Below are positions 23,893 through 33,739 of a DNA stretch of 64,000 bases, piece after piece. Origin of the DNA: DASQPR01 sp963797605 (GTDB lineage: Bacteria; Actinomycetota; Actinomycetes; Mycobacteriales; Micromonosporaceae). The stretch spans positions 186,001-250,000 of the forward strand of contig CAWCPX010000005.1 in assembly GCA_963797605.1 (NCBI GenBank), written 5' to 3'. A model generated the notes under the pieces. The model had not been told where the DNA came from. It saw only the letters and a list, made by a program, of their open reading frames with translations, and searched no databases. Each line of letters begins with the position of its first letter. Position 1 is the first letter of the stretch. The position numbers were made by a program, and so were the translations under genes.

Positions 23893-25238
23893 CCGGCACT
23901 CGCCTGGGCGGCGACCATCGGCACCCGCCGGACGGCGGCTTCCCGGGCGGCGGCGGTCCGGACGCATATCTCGCCGAACGTCGCCCGCACCACGAACGAG
24001 CCCCGGTCGCGAACGGTCGTCAGCACTCCCCCGGCCAGGTCGACGCGCTCCGCGAGCCCGGTCAGACCGTTGCCGAACGCGAACCCCGCGCTGTCGCCGC
24101 CACCATCGTCACGCACCTCCACAATCACCGTCCCGGCGTGGTTGACGGCGTGGATCTCGCACCGCTTGGCGGCCGAGTGCCGGATCACGTTCGTGATCGC
24201 CTCCCGCACGACCCACCCGGCGCACTCGTCCAGCGGCGCCGGCATCTCGCAGATGGTCGCGGCCAACTCGATGCGGCCCGCGGTCATGAGCGCCCGTGCG
24301 GTTTCAACCTCGCCGGCGAGTGACATCTGCCGGTAGCCGGAGACCGTTTCGCGGACGTCCGCCAGCGCGGCTCGGGCCACTCCCGCCACCTCGATCATTT
24401 CGGCGGCTGCCCGATCGGCGTCCCGCGGTGCGAGGCGGGCGGCCAGCTCCGCTTTCAGGGACACGGCCGAAAGCCGCTGGCCGAGGATGTCGTGCAGGTC
24501 GCGGGCGATGCGCAGGCGTTCCTCGGTGACCGCGAGCCGGGCAAGTTCGGCGCGGGCGCGACGCAACTCGAGTTTCGCCGCGATCTGCTGGTAGAACGCC
24601 GCCTGGACGGTGCCGATGAGCACGGCCTGCACCGCGAGACCGAGCGGTTTCATCGGCGGCTCGCCGAGAACCCACCAGTCGGCGAGATAGGCGGCGGTGG
24701 GCACGCCGAGCACGATGAACGGCCACCGCGACGTGCGGCAGTTGAACAGCAGCATGCTCAACATGAAATACGTGAGCACCGCCAGGTAGGTGCGACCGAA
24801 CACCGGCACCAGCGCGCCACCGATGACAAGCGCGCCGGTCAGCGCCCAGGGAGCCCGGTTGCCGTGCATTGCCGGGGTGTTGCGCCAGAACACGGTCAGG
24901 AAGCAGGCGGCGAACGCGGCGACGGCGACGAGCGCCAGGATCTGCCCGGGCAGCGACCAGTCACTGGACAGCGCGGTCCGCACCGGATTGATCAAGAAGC
25001 CGAGGATCACCACCGCCGCGATCCGGGCACGAATCCACCGCCGAGAGTCAAAATCTTCAACACCGTTCACCGGGTACGCGCGCAGCGCCGGCATCCATCG
25101 TGCGAACGGACCGGATCGTGCGAGCGCTGCCAACGGACCGGCGGACGGGACTCGGGTCGCGACCATACCGCCAGGATCCGCCGCGACGGGCTTGCTCACC
25201 AGTGCCGGACCCGACGCTTCCGGCATGACATCTGTCAT
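23889..25238 (-). CDS. NarL-type sensor histidine kinase
   Basis: 449 residues. The N-terminal half holds about five transmembrane helices (about 75-215) with no large extracytoplasmic sensor loop, so a membrane-derived or DesK-like signal is possible. The HisKA_3 box is RIARDLHDILGQRLSAVSLK, with the phospho-acceptor His in DLHD. The HATPase domain has REAITNVIRHSAAKRC, VEVRDDGGG and GNGLTGLAERV. The start at ATG 25238 overlaps the coaE stop as ATGA. Same family as the DesK/LiaS-like kinases. Confidence 0.9.
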   Translation of the reverse strand: MTDVMPEASGPALVSKPVAADPGGMVATRVPSAGPLAALARSGPFARWMPALRAYPVNGVEDFDSRRWIRARIAAVVILGFLINPVRTALSSDWSLPGQILALVAVAAFAACFLTVFWRNTPAMHGNRAPWALTGALVIGGALVPVFGRTYLAVLTYFMLSMLLFNCRTSRWPFIVLGVPTAAYLADWWVLGEPPMKPLGLAVQAVLIGTVQAAFYQQIAAKLELRRARAELARLAVTEERLRIARDLHDILGQRLSAVSLKAELAARLAPRDADRAAAEMIEVAGVARAALADVRETVSGYRQMSLAGEVETARALMTAGRIELAATICEMPAPLDECAGWVVREAITNVIRHSAAKRCEIHAVNHAGTVIVEVRDDGGGDSAGFAFGNGLTGLAERVDLAGGVLTTVRDRGSFVVRATFGEICVRTAAAREAAVRRVPMVAAQASAG

Positions 25239-25840
25239 CGCGCCGGGTCGAGCCGAGTGCGCCACAGCTCGTCGATCTGGGCGTGCAGGTCAGCGAGCGA
25301 GCCGTCGTTGTCGATCACGACGTCGGCGACGGCGGCCCGCTGCTCGTCGGTGGCCTGTGCCGCGATCCGGGACCGAGCATCGTCCGCCGACATCCCCCGG
25401 CCCGCCAACCGCCGGACCCGTGTCTCGGCATCGGCCGACACCACGATGACGATCTCGAACATGCCCTGCATGCCCGTCTCGACGAGCAACGGGATGTCGT
25501 TGACGATCACAGCGTCGCTCGGGGCACCGGCGATGATCTCGGCGCTGCGCGCCCGAACCCTCGGGTGGATGATCTCTTCGAGCCGGCGGCGGGCGTCGGC
25601 GTCGCCGAAAACCAGCCGACCGAGCGCGGGCCGGTCGAGACCGCCGTCGGCACCGAGCACCCCGTCTCCGAAGGCCGCGACCACGTCGGCGAGCCCTTCG
25701 CTCCCGGGCCGGACCACTTCACGGGCGAGCGCGTCGGAGTCGACGATCACCGCGCCCAACGTCGCCAGCCGGGCCGAGACGGCGCTCTTCCCAGCGCCTA
25801 CGCCACCGGTCAACCCCACCATCATCGGCACAGTATCCAC
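25235..25840 (-). CDS. coaE: Dephospho-CoA kinase
   Basis: 201 residues. P-loop GLTGGVGAGKS near the N-terminus, VIVDSDALAREVV with the acceptor-site Asp, the HPRVRARS segment, and DIPLLVETGM are the CoaE hallmarks. It catalyses the last step of coenzyme A synthesis. The GTG at 25840 is the upstream in-frame start; an ATG at 25825 begins closer to the usual family start. It is followed by the two-component genes with ATGA overlap, so CoA synthesis and this signalling pair are co-expressed. Many actinobacterial CoaE proteins carry a C-terminal UPF0157 extension; this one does not. Confidence 0.95.
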   Translation of the reverse strand: MDTVPMMVGLTGGVGAGKSAVSARLATLGAVIVDSDALAREVVRPGSEGLADVVAAFGDGVLGADGGLDRPALGRLVFGDADARRRLEEIIHPRVRARSAEIIAGAPSDAVIVNDIPLLVETGMQGMFEIVIVVSADAETRVRRLAGRGMSADDARSRIAAQATDEQRAAVADVVIDNDGSLADLHAQIDELWRTRLDPAR

Positions 25841-25947
25841 GTTTCCTATGAGTCATGAACCGTGGCGGCGCGCCAGACCCCAAACAGTCACTTTGCAGCT
25901 TATATTCGGCCAATTCATCCACATTCGGTCGCGACGGGAGGCCTCGG

Positions 25948-26400
25948 ATGGCCTCAACCCATTCCTATGTCATCACGGTCGGCACGACGCCGGTGCCGGA
26001 CGGTTCCCTGGCCATGCGGCGTGCCGAGCGCCGCGGCGAGGTACGCCCACGACCGGCCGCGCACCGTGCCACTGCGGCAACACCGCACTCGGCCACGCTG
26101 AGCTTCTCGGATTCGCCGCGGCCCCGCGGCGCCCACCGGGCCGTGTCCCATCGCGCGCAGCGCCCCGCCACCGGCCGGCACCGGATCCGCCGGCACCGGG
26201 CCACCGATCGCCGAGCCGCCGCACACCGTGCCACGCGCCGTGACGTGAGGGCCGGGCGGATCATCCGTACCCGTGAGAGCGGCGTTGTGGTTCGTGCTCT
26301 TGTGCCGTTGATCGTGCTCGCGCTGATCACGATGGTGTTCGTGAGCGCGTGGTTCACCGCGACCGGCGCCGAGGCGTTCGCGAACATCGTCAAGCCCTGA
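25948..26400 (+). CDS. Basic single-pass membrane protein of unknown function
   Basis: 150 residues. Residues about 1-112 are very rich in Arg, Ala and His with no recognisable domain, followed by one hydrophobic helix near the C-terminus (VPLIVLALITMVFVSAWFT) and a short tail. The ATG at 25948 is preceded by GGGAGG; the frame is open upstream to 25855. It is divergent from coaE. The Arg-rich part suggests nucleic acid or phospholipid contact, but that is speculation. Confidence 0.55.
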   Translation: MASTHSYVITVGTTPVPDGSLAMRRAERRGEVRPRPAAHRATAATPHSATLSFSDSPRPRGAHRAVSHRAQRPATGRHRIRRHRATDRRAAAHRATRRDVRAGRIIRTRESGVVVRALVPLIVLALITMVFVSAWFTATGAEAFANIVKP

Positions 26401-26417
26401 TCTCCGCAGGATCGCCC

Positions 26418-26463
26418 AGGGCGTGTCTCAAAGCCGCCGTTCGGCTGCGCCACGACCCAGACA
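26418..26463. repeat. MITE-like repeat, partial copy 2
   Basis: This stretch matches the reverse complement of the right end of the 17.7 kb element: TGTCTCAAAGC, then GCCGTTCGGCTGCGCC and GACCCAGAC, with a few substitutions. Only one end is present. It lies just after the stop of the basic membrane protein gene. Confidence 0.6.
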
Positions 26464-26475
26464 GACCCGAACGCG

Positions 26476-26505
26476 AAACGGCCCCCGGACAACCGGGGGC
26501 CGTTT
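26476..26505. terminator. Hairpin terminator of rpsA (bidirectional)
   Basis: Perfect 13-base stem AAACGGCCCCCGG with a four-base loop ACAA, 22 bases beyond the rpsA stop. The A/T-rich outer ends of the stem make it work in both directions, also closing the opposing gene at 25948-26400. Confidence 0.9.
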
Positions 26506-26527
26506 CGTTGTCGTGCTGGCTAGCTGG

Positions 26528-28014
26528 TCAGCTCTTGCCGCCGCCGGCGAGCTTCTCGCGCAGAGCCGCGAGCGCCTCGTCGGTGGCCAGCGTGCCGGCC
26601 GGCTCTTCGGGAGCCTTCGCGCTGGTGGGCGTCGACGTTGACGTGGCGCCACCGGCCGGAGCCGGCTCGGCGGTCGCGTCGGCCGCGCGGGCGGTCTGCA
26701 CCTGCTTCTGGTGCGCCTCCCAGCGGACGCGGGCGTCGGCGTACTGCTTCTCCCACAGCTCGCGCTGCTTGTCGAAGCCCTCGAGCCACTCGCCCGTCTC
26801 GGGGTCGAAGCCGTCGGGGTAGATGTAGTTGCCCTCGGTGTCGTAGGTCGCGGACATGCCGTAGAGCGTCGGGTCGAAGTGCTCCTCGCCCTCGACGAAG
26901 CCCTCGTTGGCCTGCTTCAGCGACAGCGAGATCCGGCGACGCTCCAGGTCGATGTCGATGACCTTGACCATGACGTCGGAACCGACCTGGACGACCTGCT
27001 CCGGGATCTCCACGTGGCGCTCGGCCAGCTCGGAGATGTGGACCAGGCCCTCGATGCCGTCGTCGACGCGCACGAACGCACCGAACGGAACCAGCTTCGT
27101 GACCTTGCCCGGCACGATCTGCTGGATCGCGTGGGTGCGGGCGAACTGGCGCCACGGGTCTTCCTGCGTGGCCTTGAGCGACAGCGAAACGCGCTCGCGG
27201 TCGAGATCGACGTCGAGAACCTCGACCTCAACCTCCATGCCGACCTCGACGACCTCGGACGGGTGGTCGATGTGCTTCCAGGACAGCTCGGAGACGTGGA
27301 CGAGACCGTCGACGCCGCCCAGGTCGACGAAGGCACCGAAGTTGACGATGCTCGAGACGACACCCTTGCGGACCTGGCCCTTGGCGAGCTTGTTGAGGAA
27401 GTCGGTGCGGACCTCGGACTGCGTCTGCTCGAGGTAGGCGCGGCGGGACAGGACCACGTTGTTGCGGTTCTTGTCCAGCTCGATGATCTTCGCCTCGAGT
27501 TCGCGGCCGACGTAGGGCTGCAGGTCACGCACGCGACGCATCTCGACAAGCGACGCGGGCAGGAAGCCCCGCAGGCCGATGTCGATGATCAGACCACCCT
27601 TGACGACCTCGATGACGGAGCCACGCACCACACCGTCGTCTTCCTTGATCTTCTCGATCGTGCCCCACGCGCGTTCGTACTGTGCGCGCTTCTTCGAGAG
27701 GATCAGCCGCCCTTCCTTGTCTTCCTTCTGGAGGACAAGGGCTTCGACGTGGTCTCCAACGGAGACGACATCGGCGGGATCGACGTCGTGCTTGATCGAC
27801 AACTCACGCGAGGGGATGACACCCTCGGTCTTGTAGCCGATGTCGAGCAGGACCTCGTCCCGATCGACCTTAACGATGGTGCCTTCGACAATGTCGCCAT
27901 CGTTGAAGTACTTGATGGTGGCGTCGATCGCGGCGAGGAACGCTTCCTCGGAACCGAGATCGTCGAAGGCGATCTCGTGGGTGCGCTCGAGGTGGCCTCG
28001 ATGCTGCTCGTCAT
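26528..28014 (-). CDS. rpsA: 30S ribosomal protein S1 (one frameshift)
   Basis: About 495 residues after correcting one indel. Four S1 RNA-binding repeats, for example GQVRKGVVSSIVNFGAFVDL and VPGKVTKLVPFGAFVRVDD, then an actinobacterial tail rich in Ala, Thr and Pro. The true start is the ATG at 28014 (MTSSIEATSSA). A one-base loss near 27980 breaks the frame; adding one C in the short C run restores HEIAFDDLGSEEAFLAAID and the first S1 repeat. Without correction the gene would start at an internal TTG (27802) and lose repeat 1. S1 helps mRNA bind the 30S subunit and is essential, so the shift is almost certainly a sequence error. Confidence 0.96.
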
Positions 28015-28300
28015 GTGGGCTGTTGCTCCGGTCGGATGGATGTCGCAGTATGGGCTGGGACCAGGGGACACAGCCGCACCCGAGGACTCGCCGACGGGCA
28101 TGGCGTAGACGATCGTGAGAAAGATCGTTGGAGATGTCCGCCGACCGCGGACCTGCTCCCTACCGAGATGCGCAGCCCACGAGTGCATCGATTAGCTTAC
28201 CGTGCGCGCGGGGTGCTAGTACGCAACCGACCCGAGACGTGACCGCGTCCGCCGTCGTTACGCTCTGCGCGATACTGCTACCGGTTTAGCGATCAACGTC

Positions 28301-28974
28301 ATGGCCAGCGTGCTCTCCCTGAACATCGGCGTCCCGCGGCCGACCGCACACTCCGGACACCAAGCTCACGGGCATTGACAAGCGCCCGGTGCCACCCGGT
28401 ACGGCCATGTCTGTGACGATCCCGCGGGGCCGCGGCGTCGGCTTGGCCGGTGACGCGATTTGCGACAAACGACACCACGGCGGAGCAGACCAGGCGATTT
28501 ACGCGTACGCGCGCGAAGACCTCGACGACTGGGCCGCGCGATCTCGGCCGGGAGCTGCGCCTCCGGCGTGTTCGGCGAGAACCTGACCACGACCGGCATC
28601 GACGTGACCGATGCCCGCATCGGCGATCGGTGGCGGGTCGGCGACGAGGTGGTGCTGGAGGTCTCCGTGCCGCGCATCCCGTGCCGCACGTTCGCCGGCT
28701 GGCTGGCGAGCGCGGCTGGGTGAAGCGGTTCACCGAGCGGTCGTGCCCGGCACCTATCTGCGGGTGATCGACGCCGGGCGAGATCCGGCCGGGCGATCCG
28801 ATCACGGTCGATCCACCGGCCGGAGCACGACGTGACGGTCGAGAAGGCGTTCCGGGCGTTCACCGCGCGCGCCGGAGTTGCTGCCGCGGCTGCTCGTCGC
28901 GGACGCGCTGCCGGAGAAGTCGAAGGCCGAGGCGGCCCGGCGGACGGCTCGATGTCGACGCGAAGACCGCCTGA
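28301..28974 (+). CDS. MOSC-domain protein (YiiM-like), heavily frameshifted
   Basis: Fragments in successive frames together give one MOSC protein of about 225 residues: SVLSLNIGVPRP at the ATG 28301, VTIPRGRGVGLAGDAICDKR, HHGGADQAIYAYAREDLDDW, FGENLTTTGIDVTDARIGDR, VEVSVPRIPCRTFAGWL type segment with the conserved Cys, then PGTYLRVI and LLPRLLVADALPEKSKAEAA. At least five single-base shifts are needed (near 28355, 28535, 28555, 28718, 28780 and 28875). MOSC proteins bind sulfur at this Cys and are linked to molybdenum cofactor or N-hydroxylated compound reduction. It is either a decayed gene or poorly sequenced. Confidence 0.7.
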
Positions 28975-29776
28975 CGCCAGCGGCTCGGCACCGCGCACGC
29001 GCCGGCCCGCGCCGCCTTCGCTGACCAGGCGCCGAGCGATCGGTCCGTTGCCGAACATGCGACCGAGCAGGCCGGCTTCTCGTGCTCCTCGTGATGGTGC
29101 GCCGCGTCGTGCGCCGGCTTCGCCTGGTGCGGGATCTCGTGCTCGATCCTCGGTGTGCGCGTGCTTCACCGTCTCGTCGATGACCTTGTGACCCTCGGTG
29201 ACCTTCACCTTCGTCTTCGTGTCGGTCGTCGGTCTTGACGCCGGTCGGCGTCGCGCCGGAGGTCGTCCGCGTCGTCTTCTTGACCGTCTCCTTGACCGTC
29301 TCGCCGAGTCGCGGCCTCCAACTCGGCGGCGGTCACGAACTCGGCCGCCGGCTTCGCGTTGGCCTTGCGGTAACGCAGCGGCTCCCACAGCGGCCGGGCA
29401 GGACGTGTACGCCGTAGTGGGTGCGGTGGTGCACCTCGCACAGCGCTTCGAGGTTGCCGGGCGACTCGATCCACGCCTGGAAGTCGTCGTCCTTCTCGAG
29501 GTGCAGCCCGAACGCGTCGTTGACCCGCTTCAGGTCAGCGGATCCGACCTGGGAGAACTCGATGTGCGAGTGGTGCAGCTCGATGTTGCCGCCGCAGTAG
29601 TCGTCGTTGATCGCGCATTTCCACAGACCCTGGCGCTTCATCCGCGCCTTGGCCTGGTTGAACAGGTGGTAGTGCGGGTCGTCCTCACGCGGCTGGTGCT
29701 CCGGCACGTGCGTCAGGATGTGCACGGTCATGCGCTGGTCATGCGCCTCGGTAACGTCGTCGTCCGTGTCGGCCAT
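28975..29776 (-). CDS. HNH-type zinc-finger nuclease-like protein with repetitive tail, frameshifted
   Basis: The N-terminal 125 residues are clear: KRQGLWKCAINDDYCGGNIE, then LHHSHIEFSQ and NLEALCEVHHRTHYGVHVLP, an HNH/ββα-metal fold with C-x-C and His ligands. After about 29400 the frame shifts at least twice; the continuing tail is low complexity (KTTRTTSGATPTGVK, KVTEGHKVIDETVKHAH and a His/Glu-rich part). The 3' end is uncertain because of the shifts and is set at the end of the MOSC gene. The ATG 29776 follows GGGGAGGG. Whether it cuts DNA is unknown; no phage genes are nearby. Confidence 0.6.
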
Positions 29777-29948
29777 GAAGCAGCCCTCCCCTTATTTCGC
29801 CTTATGTCGCAATGCATTACGTCCACAAAGGACCGAATACGTCCTGCGGAACCGTACACAACCTGAGGCCCGCGAGCATTCTCGTCAACCGACACGCCGA
29901 AGTGCGACAGAATGTCTGCCCGTTCGGCTGGCCGCTACGGTGTGTGCT

Positions 29949-30755
29949 GTGGATCAGACCGAAGGCCCGGGCGTCACCCGCCGCGATGTCGATGCCGCCG
30001 AGAACCGGCGGGCCAGCCGAGCCTGGTGGGACACCGACGCCGACGCCTACCAGGCCGAACATGGCGACTTCCTGGGCGACGTCGACTTCCGCTGGTGCCC
30101 GGAAGGGCTCCGGGAAGCCGACGCGCATCTGCTCGGCGACGTACGCGGACGGCGGATCCTCGAAGTCGGATGCGGGGCGGCGGCGGCGGCACGGTGGCTC
30201 GCGACGCAGGGTGCCGACGTCGTCGCGCTCGATCTGTCGGCCGGCATGCTCCGGCACGCGCGCGAAGCCGCCGAGGCCACGGGCGTGACGGTGCCGTTGC
30301 TGCAGGCGGACGCGATGCGGCTGCCCGTACACACGGAAGCGTTTGATCTGGCTTTCACCGCCTTTGGCGCGGTGCCGTTCGTCGACGACTCGGCCGGCGT
30401 GATGCGGGAGGTGTTCCGTGTCATCAAGCCCGGCGGCCGATGGGTGTTCTCGGTGACACATCCGATGCGCTGGATTTTCCTGGACGATCCCGGTGAGGGT
30501 GGTCTCGTCGCGATTCATTCCTATTTCGACCGGCGGCCGTACGTCGAGTACGACGACCACGGCGCCGCGACCTATGTGGAGCACCACCGAACGCTCGGTG
30601 ACCGGGTACGGGAGATCGTCGCCGCCGGGTTCGTGCTCACCGACATCGTCGAGCCGGAGTGGCCCGAAGGACACGAGCAGATCTGGGGCCAATGGTCGCC
30701 GCTGCGTGGCCGCATCTTCCCCGGCACCGCGATCTTCGTGTGCGAGAAGGGTTAG
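29949..30755 (+). CDS. Class I SAM-dependent methyltransferase
   Basis: 268 residues. Rossmann-fold methyltransferase: motif I RILEVGCGAAAAARWL, acidic end of strand 2 VVALDLSAGML, motif II LLQADAMRLPV, then FDLAFTAFGAVPFVDDS and VIKPGGRWVFSVTHP. C-terminal PEWPEGHEQIWGQWSPLRG is typical of a conserved actinobacterial class of UbiE-like methyltransferases of unknown substrate. The start is GTG 29949, or nine bases earlier at GTG 29940. Its stop overlaps the end of the convergent ABC transporter operon by four bases. Confidence 0.88.
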   Translation: MDQTEGPGVTRRDVDAAENRRASRAWWDTDADAYQAEHGDFLGDVDFRWCPEGLREADAHLLGDVRGRRILEVGCGAAAAARWLATQGADVVALDLSAGMLRHAREAAEATGVTVPLLQADAMRLPVHTEAFDLAFTAFGAVPFVDDSAGVMREVFRVIKPGGRWVFSVTHPMRWIFLDDPGEGGLVAIHSYFDRRPYVEYDDHGAATYVEHHRTLGDRVREIVAAGFVLTDIVEPEWPEGHEQIWGQWSPLRGRIFPGTAIFVCEKG

Positions 30756-31502
30756 AGCCGCCCGGCCTCGATGATGCGCTGCAGGAACTGCTGCGTGCGG
30801 GCCTGCGTCGGGTTGCCGAAGACCTGCTCCGGTGGGCCCTGCTCGAGAATCCGGCCGCGTTCCAGGAAGCAGACCCGGTCGGCGACCTGGCGGGCGAAGC
30901 CCATCTCGTGCGTGGCCAGCACCATCGTCATGCCCTCAGCCTTGAGGTCACGGATCATCGTCAGCACCTCGCCGACGAGTTCCGGGTCGAGCGCCGAGGT
31001 GACCTCGTCGAGCAGCAGCAGCCGCGGACTGGTTGACCAGCGCCCGGACGATCGCGACCCGCTGCTGCTGGCCGCCGGAGAGCCGGTCGGGGTATTCCTT
31101 CGCGCGTGACGCCAGGCCGACGCGTTCGAGCAGGGCCATCGCGCGTCCTCGGCCGCCTCCGCGTCGGTGATCCCGTGCACCCGTCGCGGCGCGAGCGTGA
31201 TGTTGTCCAGCACGGTCATGTGCGGGAACAGGTTGAACGACTGGAAGACGATGCCGATCTGGCGGCGTACGCGGTCGGCGTTGACGCGCGGGTCGGTGAT
31301 GTCCCGGCCGTCCAGGTGGATCGTGCCGTCGTCGATCGTCTCCAGCAGGTTGACGCAGCGCAAGAACGTCGACTTGCCGGAGCCCGAGGCGCCGATGAGC
31401 GCGATGACCTCGTGTTCGGCGACCTCAGGTGAGATCGTCGAGCACGACGGTGCCGCCGAACACCTTGCGGACCTCTCGCAGGCGAGCACCGTCGTCGAAC
31501 AT
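30752..31502 (-). CDS. Polar amino acid ABC transporter ATP-binding protein, frameshifted (system 1)
   Basis: About 250 residues across three frames. LREVRKVFGGTVVLDDL, Walker A ALIGASGSGKSTFLRCVN, Q-loop QIGIVFQSFNLFPHMT, signature LSGGQQQRVAIVRALV (in another frame), Walker B LLLLDEVTSALDPELV and the His switch ATHEMGFA. Very close to GlnQ/HisP-type ATPases. Shifts near 31435, 31140 and 31025. Third gene of a three-gene operon with the permease and binding protein upstream. Confidence 0.88.
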
Positions 31503-32364
31503 CGCGACCCGTCGGCGACCGAGCGATTGCCGGCGGCGCGGCGCCGCAGCGTCACCCAGTCGGTGACGGCGATCACCGGCAGTGCGAGCAGGACGAACAG
31601 GAACCCGCCACATGTACGGGGTGAAGTTGAACGATTCCGCCCGCGCGATCTGGGCCGCCCGGATGGCGTCGATCGGGCCGGCCAGGGAGAGCAGGCCGAC
31701 GTCTTTCTGCAGCGAAACGAGGTCGTTGAGCAGCGCCGGCGCGACCCGGCGGACGGCCTGCGGCAGCACGACGTGCCGCATCGTCTGCCGGTAGGTCAGG
31801 CCGAGCGACCGGGCGGCCGGCCGCTGCGACGGGTGCACCGACTCGATGCCCGGCGCGGAACACCTCGGCCAGGTAGGCACCGTAGGTGAGGATGAACGCG
31901 AGCCGCCGAGCACGAACACCGACGGCGTGCCGGTCAGCCGGAGACCGGGCACGCCGAAGGCGAGGACGTACAGGATGATGATCAGCGGCAGGCCCCGGAA
32001 GAGGTAGGTGTACGTCGTCGCCGCGGCCCGGACCGGGAAGAAGACCGGGCCCGCAGCGTGCGCAGCATGGCGACGAGCAGGCCCGACCGCGAGCGCGCCG
32101 ATCGCGCAGAAGACCAGCAGCTGGATGTTGAGCCAAAGGCCACGCAGGATCGGCACGAACGAAGCCCGGGCCTCGTGCGGGTCGAGGAAGTCCTGCCTTG
32201 ACCGAGGCCCAGCCCGGCGAGCCGATGACCGCGAAGACCACCGCCACCCCAAGGACGGCCGTGGAGACGGCGGCGATGACGATCGATCGCATCGTCTGCC
32301 GGCGGCGGAAGGCCGCGCGCGTCTGTTGCAGTTCACTCGGCCGGTAGGCCTGATCCTGCGTCAC
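31503..32364 (-). CDS. Polar amino acid ABC transporter permease, frameshifted (system 1)
   Basis: HisM/GlnP-type permease assembled from fragments: RSIVIAAVSTAVLGVAVVFA (helix 1), GLWLNIQLLVFCAIGALAV, TTYTYLFRGLPLIIILYVLA, and the EAA loop region ARSLGLTYRQTMRHVVLPQA followed by VAPALLNDLVSLQKD. GTG start at 32364, six bases after the stop of the binding protein. Shifts near 32195, 32060, 31905, 31855 and 31610; the C-terminal end, placed next to the ATPase start, is approximate. Confidence 0.82.
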
Positions 32365-32369
32365 CGTCG

Positions 32370-33238
32370 TCAGTTGAGCACGGGAGCGCCGGCCACCTGG
32401 GAGAGCCACTGCGTCGTGAGCGCCTTGAGCGTGCCGTCTTTCTGCAGCGCGTCAACGGCCTGGCTCACGCACGGCGTCAGCGACGATGCCTTGTCGAGCA
32501 CGAGGCCGAACTGCTCCGGCGCGCCGCTGGGCTGCGGCAGCTGGCCGACGATGACGCCGCGGTCAGCTCGGCGCGATGGTCACGTAGAACGCCGTCGGGA
32601 GGTCGAGCACGAGCGCCGTCGATCTGGCCGTTCTGCAGCGCCTTCACAGCGTCGTCGTTGTTGTTGTAGACGGCGGGCTGCGTGCTGGGCTTGACGATCT
32701 CGGTGATGGCGCGATAGCTCGTGGTGCCGACCTGGGCACCGAGTTTCGCGCTCGCCAGACCGGCCAGGGTGGTCACGCCCGCGATCTTCGAACCCTTCGT
32801 CGTGATGACGGCCTGGGTCACGTCGTAGTACGGCGAGGAGAAGTCGACGGCCTTCTTGCGCTCATCGGTAATCGAGAACTCGTTGATGTCGAAGTCGTAC
32901 ATCTTCGGACCGGGCGCGATGGCGTTGTTGAAGGTGACCCGGGTCCACACGACATCGGGTTGCGCGTAACCCAGTTTCACGGCGACGGCGTACGCGACGG
33001 CGCCCTCGAAGCCTTTGCCGTTCTCCGGCTTGTTGTCGACGAACCACGGTTCGTAGACCGGGTTGTCGGTGCCGACCGTCAGCTTGCCTGCCGCCAGCGT
33101 CTTGAGGTTCGCGGGCGTGCAGTTGTTCGCGGACGGGGACGTGGCCGCCGTGGTCGTCGTCGACTTCTGCGGCGCGCACGCGGCGAGCGCGGAAACGGTC
33201 AGCAACGCGGCGGCGGCGTAACGCAGGGATCTGGCCAT
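32370..33238 (-). CDS. Polar amino acid ABC transporter substrate-binding lipoprotein, frameshifted (system 1)
   Basis: About 289 residues. Signal peptide with lipobox LAAC, then LTVGTDNPVYEPWFVDNKPE, GFEGAVAYAVAVKLGY, FDINEFSITDERKKAVDFSS and LGAQVGTTSYRAITEIVKPS, the SBP_bac_3 fold that binds amino acids. Frameshifts near 32615 and 32570; the proper end is ALTTQWLSQVAGAPVLN at 32370. The start is the ATG at 33238 with GGGAGAG upstream. First gene of the operon that continues with the permease and ATPase. Confidence 0.88.
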
Positions 33239-33396
33239 ATTCGACTCTCCCAAGGCTGGTGTGGAAACAGGCTAGCGGAATCGGGATGGCCGGGGTGATC
33301 GAGCACACCGTGACTGCGCGCACACTCATGTAGAGGAATGAACGGCGGCGCGGGAGACTTGTACCCAGCAGCAACACCAATAACAGGAGGAACACA

Positions 33397-33549
33397 GTGA
33401 ACACCCGTCGGTCCGCCCGAGCGATGAAGAACCTCGCCGTGCGGCTGAACGAAGAGACCGGCACCATCAGCACGAGCCACTCGCGCGCCGCGGCTCGGAT
33501 GGACTCCGCCAAGACGCGGGCCATCAGCTACCACGTCGGCATCCGCTAA
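33397..33549 (+). CDS. Small basic protein, 50 residues, with strong ribosome-binding site
   Basis: An open frame of 51 codons from GTG 33397 to TAA 33549. AGGAGG stands five bases before the GTG, the clearest Shine-Dalgarno of the region. The product begins MNTRRSARAMKNLAVRLNEE and ends RAISYHVGIR; it is basic, hydrophilic, without cysteines or a membrane helix, and looks alpha-helical. It is divergent from the amino acid transporter operon. I do not recognise the family. The strong translation signal and balanced composition make it a real gene candidate. Confidence 0.6.
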   Translation: MNTRRSARAMKNLAVRLNEETGTISTSHSRAAARMDSAKTRAISYHVGIR

Positions 33550-33739
33550 CCAGATCCGGCTCTGACCAGGGCTGCGGCCCGGCCAGCAGACGTCGAACCG
33601 CTCGTACCTCTATCGGTGCGGGCGGTTCTCGCTGTGTGGGCAGCTCCTGCGCTCTCCCGCGGCCGAGGGATCGCAATCGTGCGGCGGATCTGCGATCGTT
33701 TCGCTCTCGGGACAAGACCGAGACTCTGGCAAGAGCCAG

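Noticed and set aside
28366..29388. 340-codon minus-strand frame covering the MOSC gene
   Set aside because: Only its upstream part (about 29000-29230) fits the HNH protein tail; the rest is antisense to MOSC motifs.
28301..29776. Prophage remnant around the HNH gene
   Set aside because: No integrase, portal, terminase or tail genes, and flanking genes are core chromosomal.
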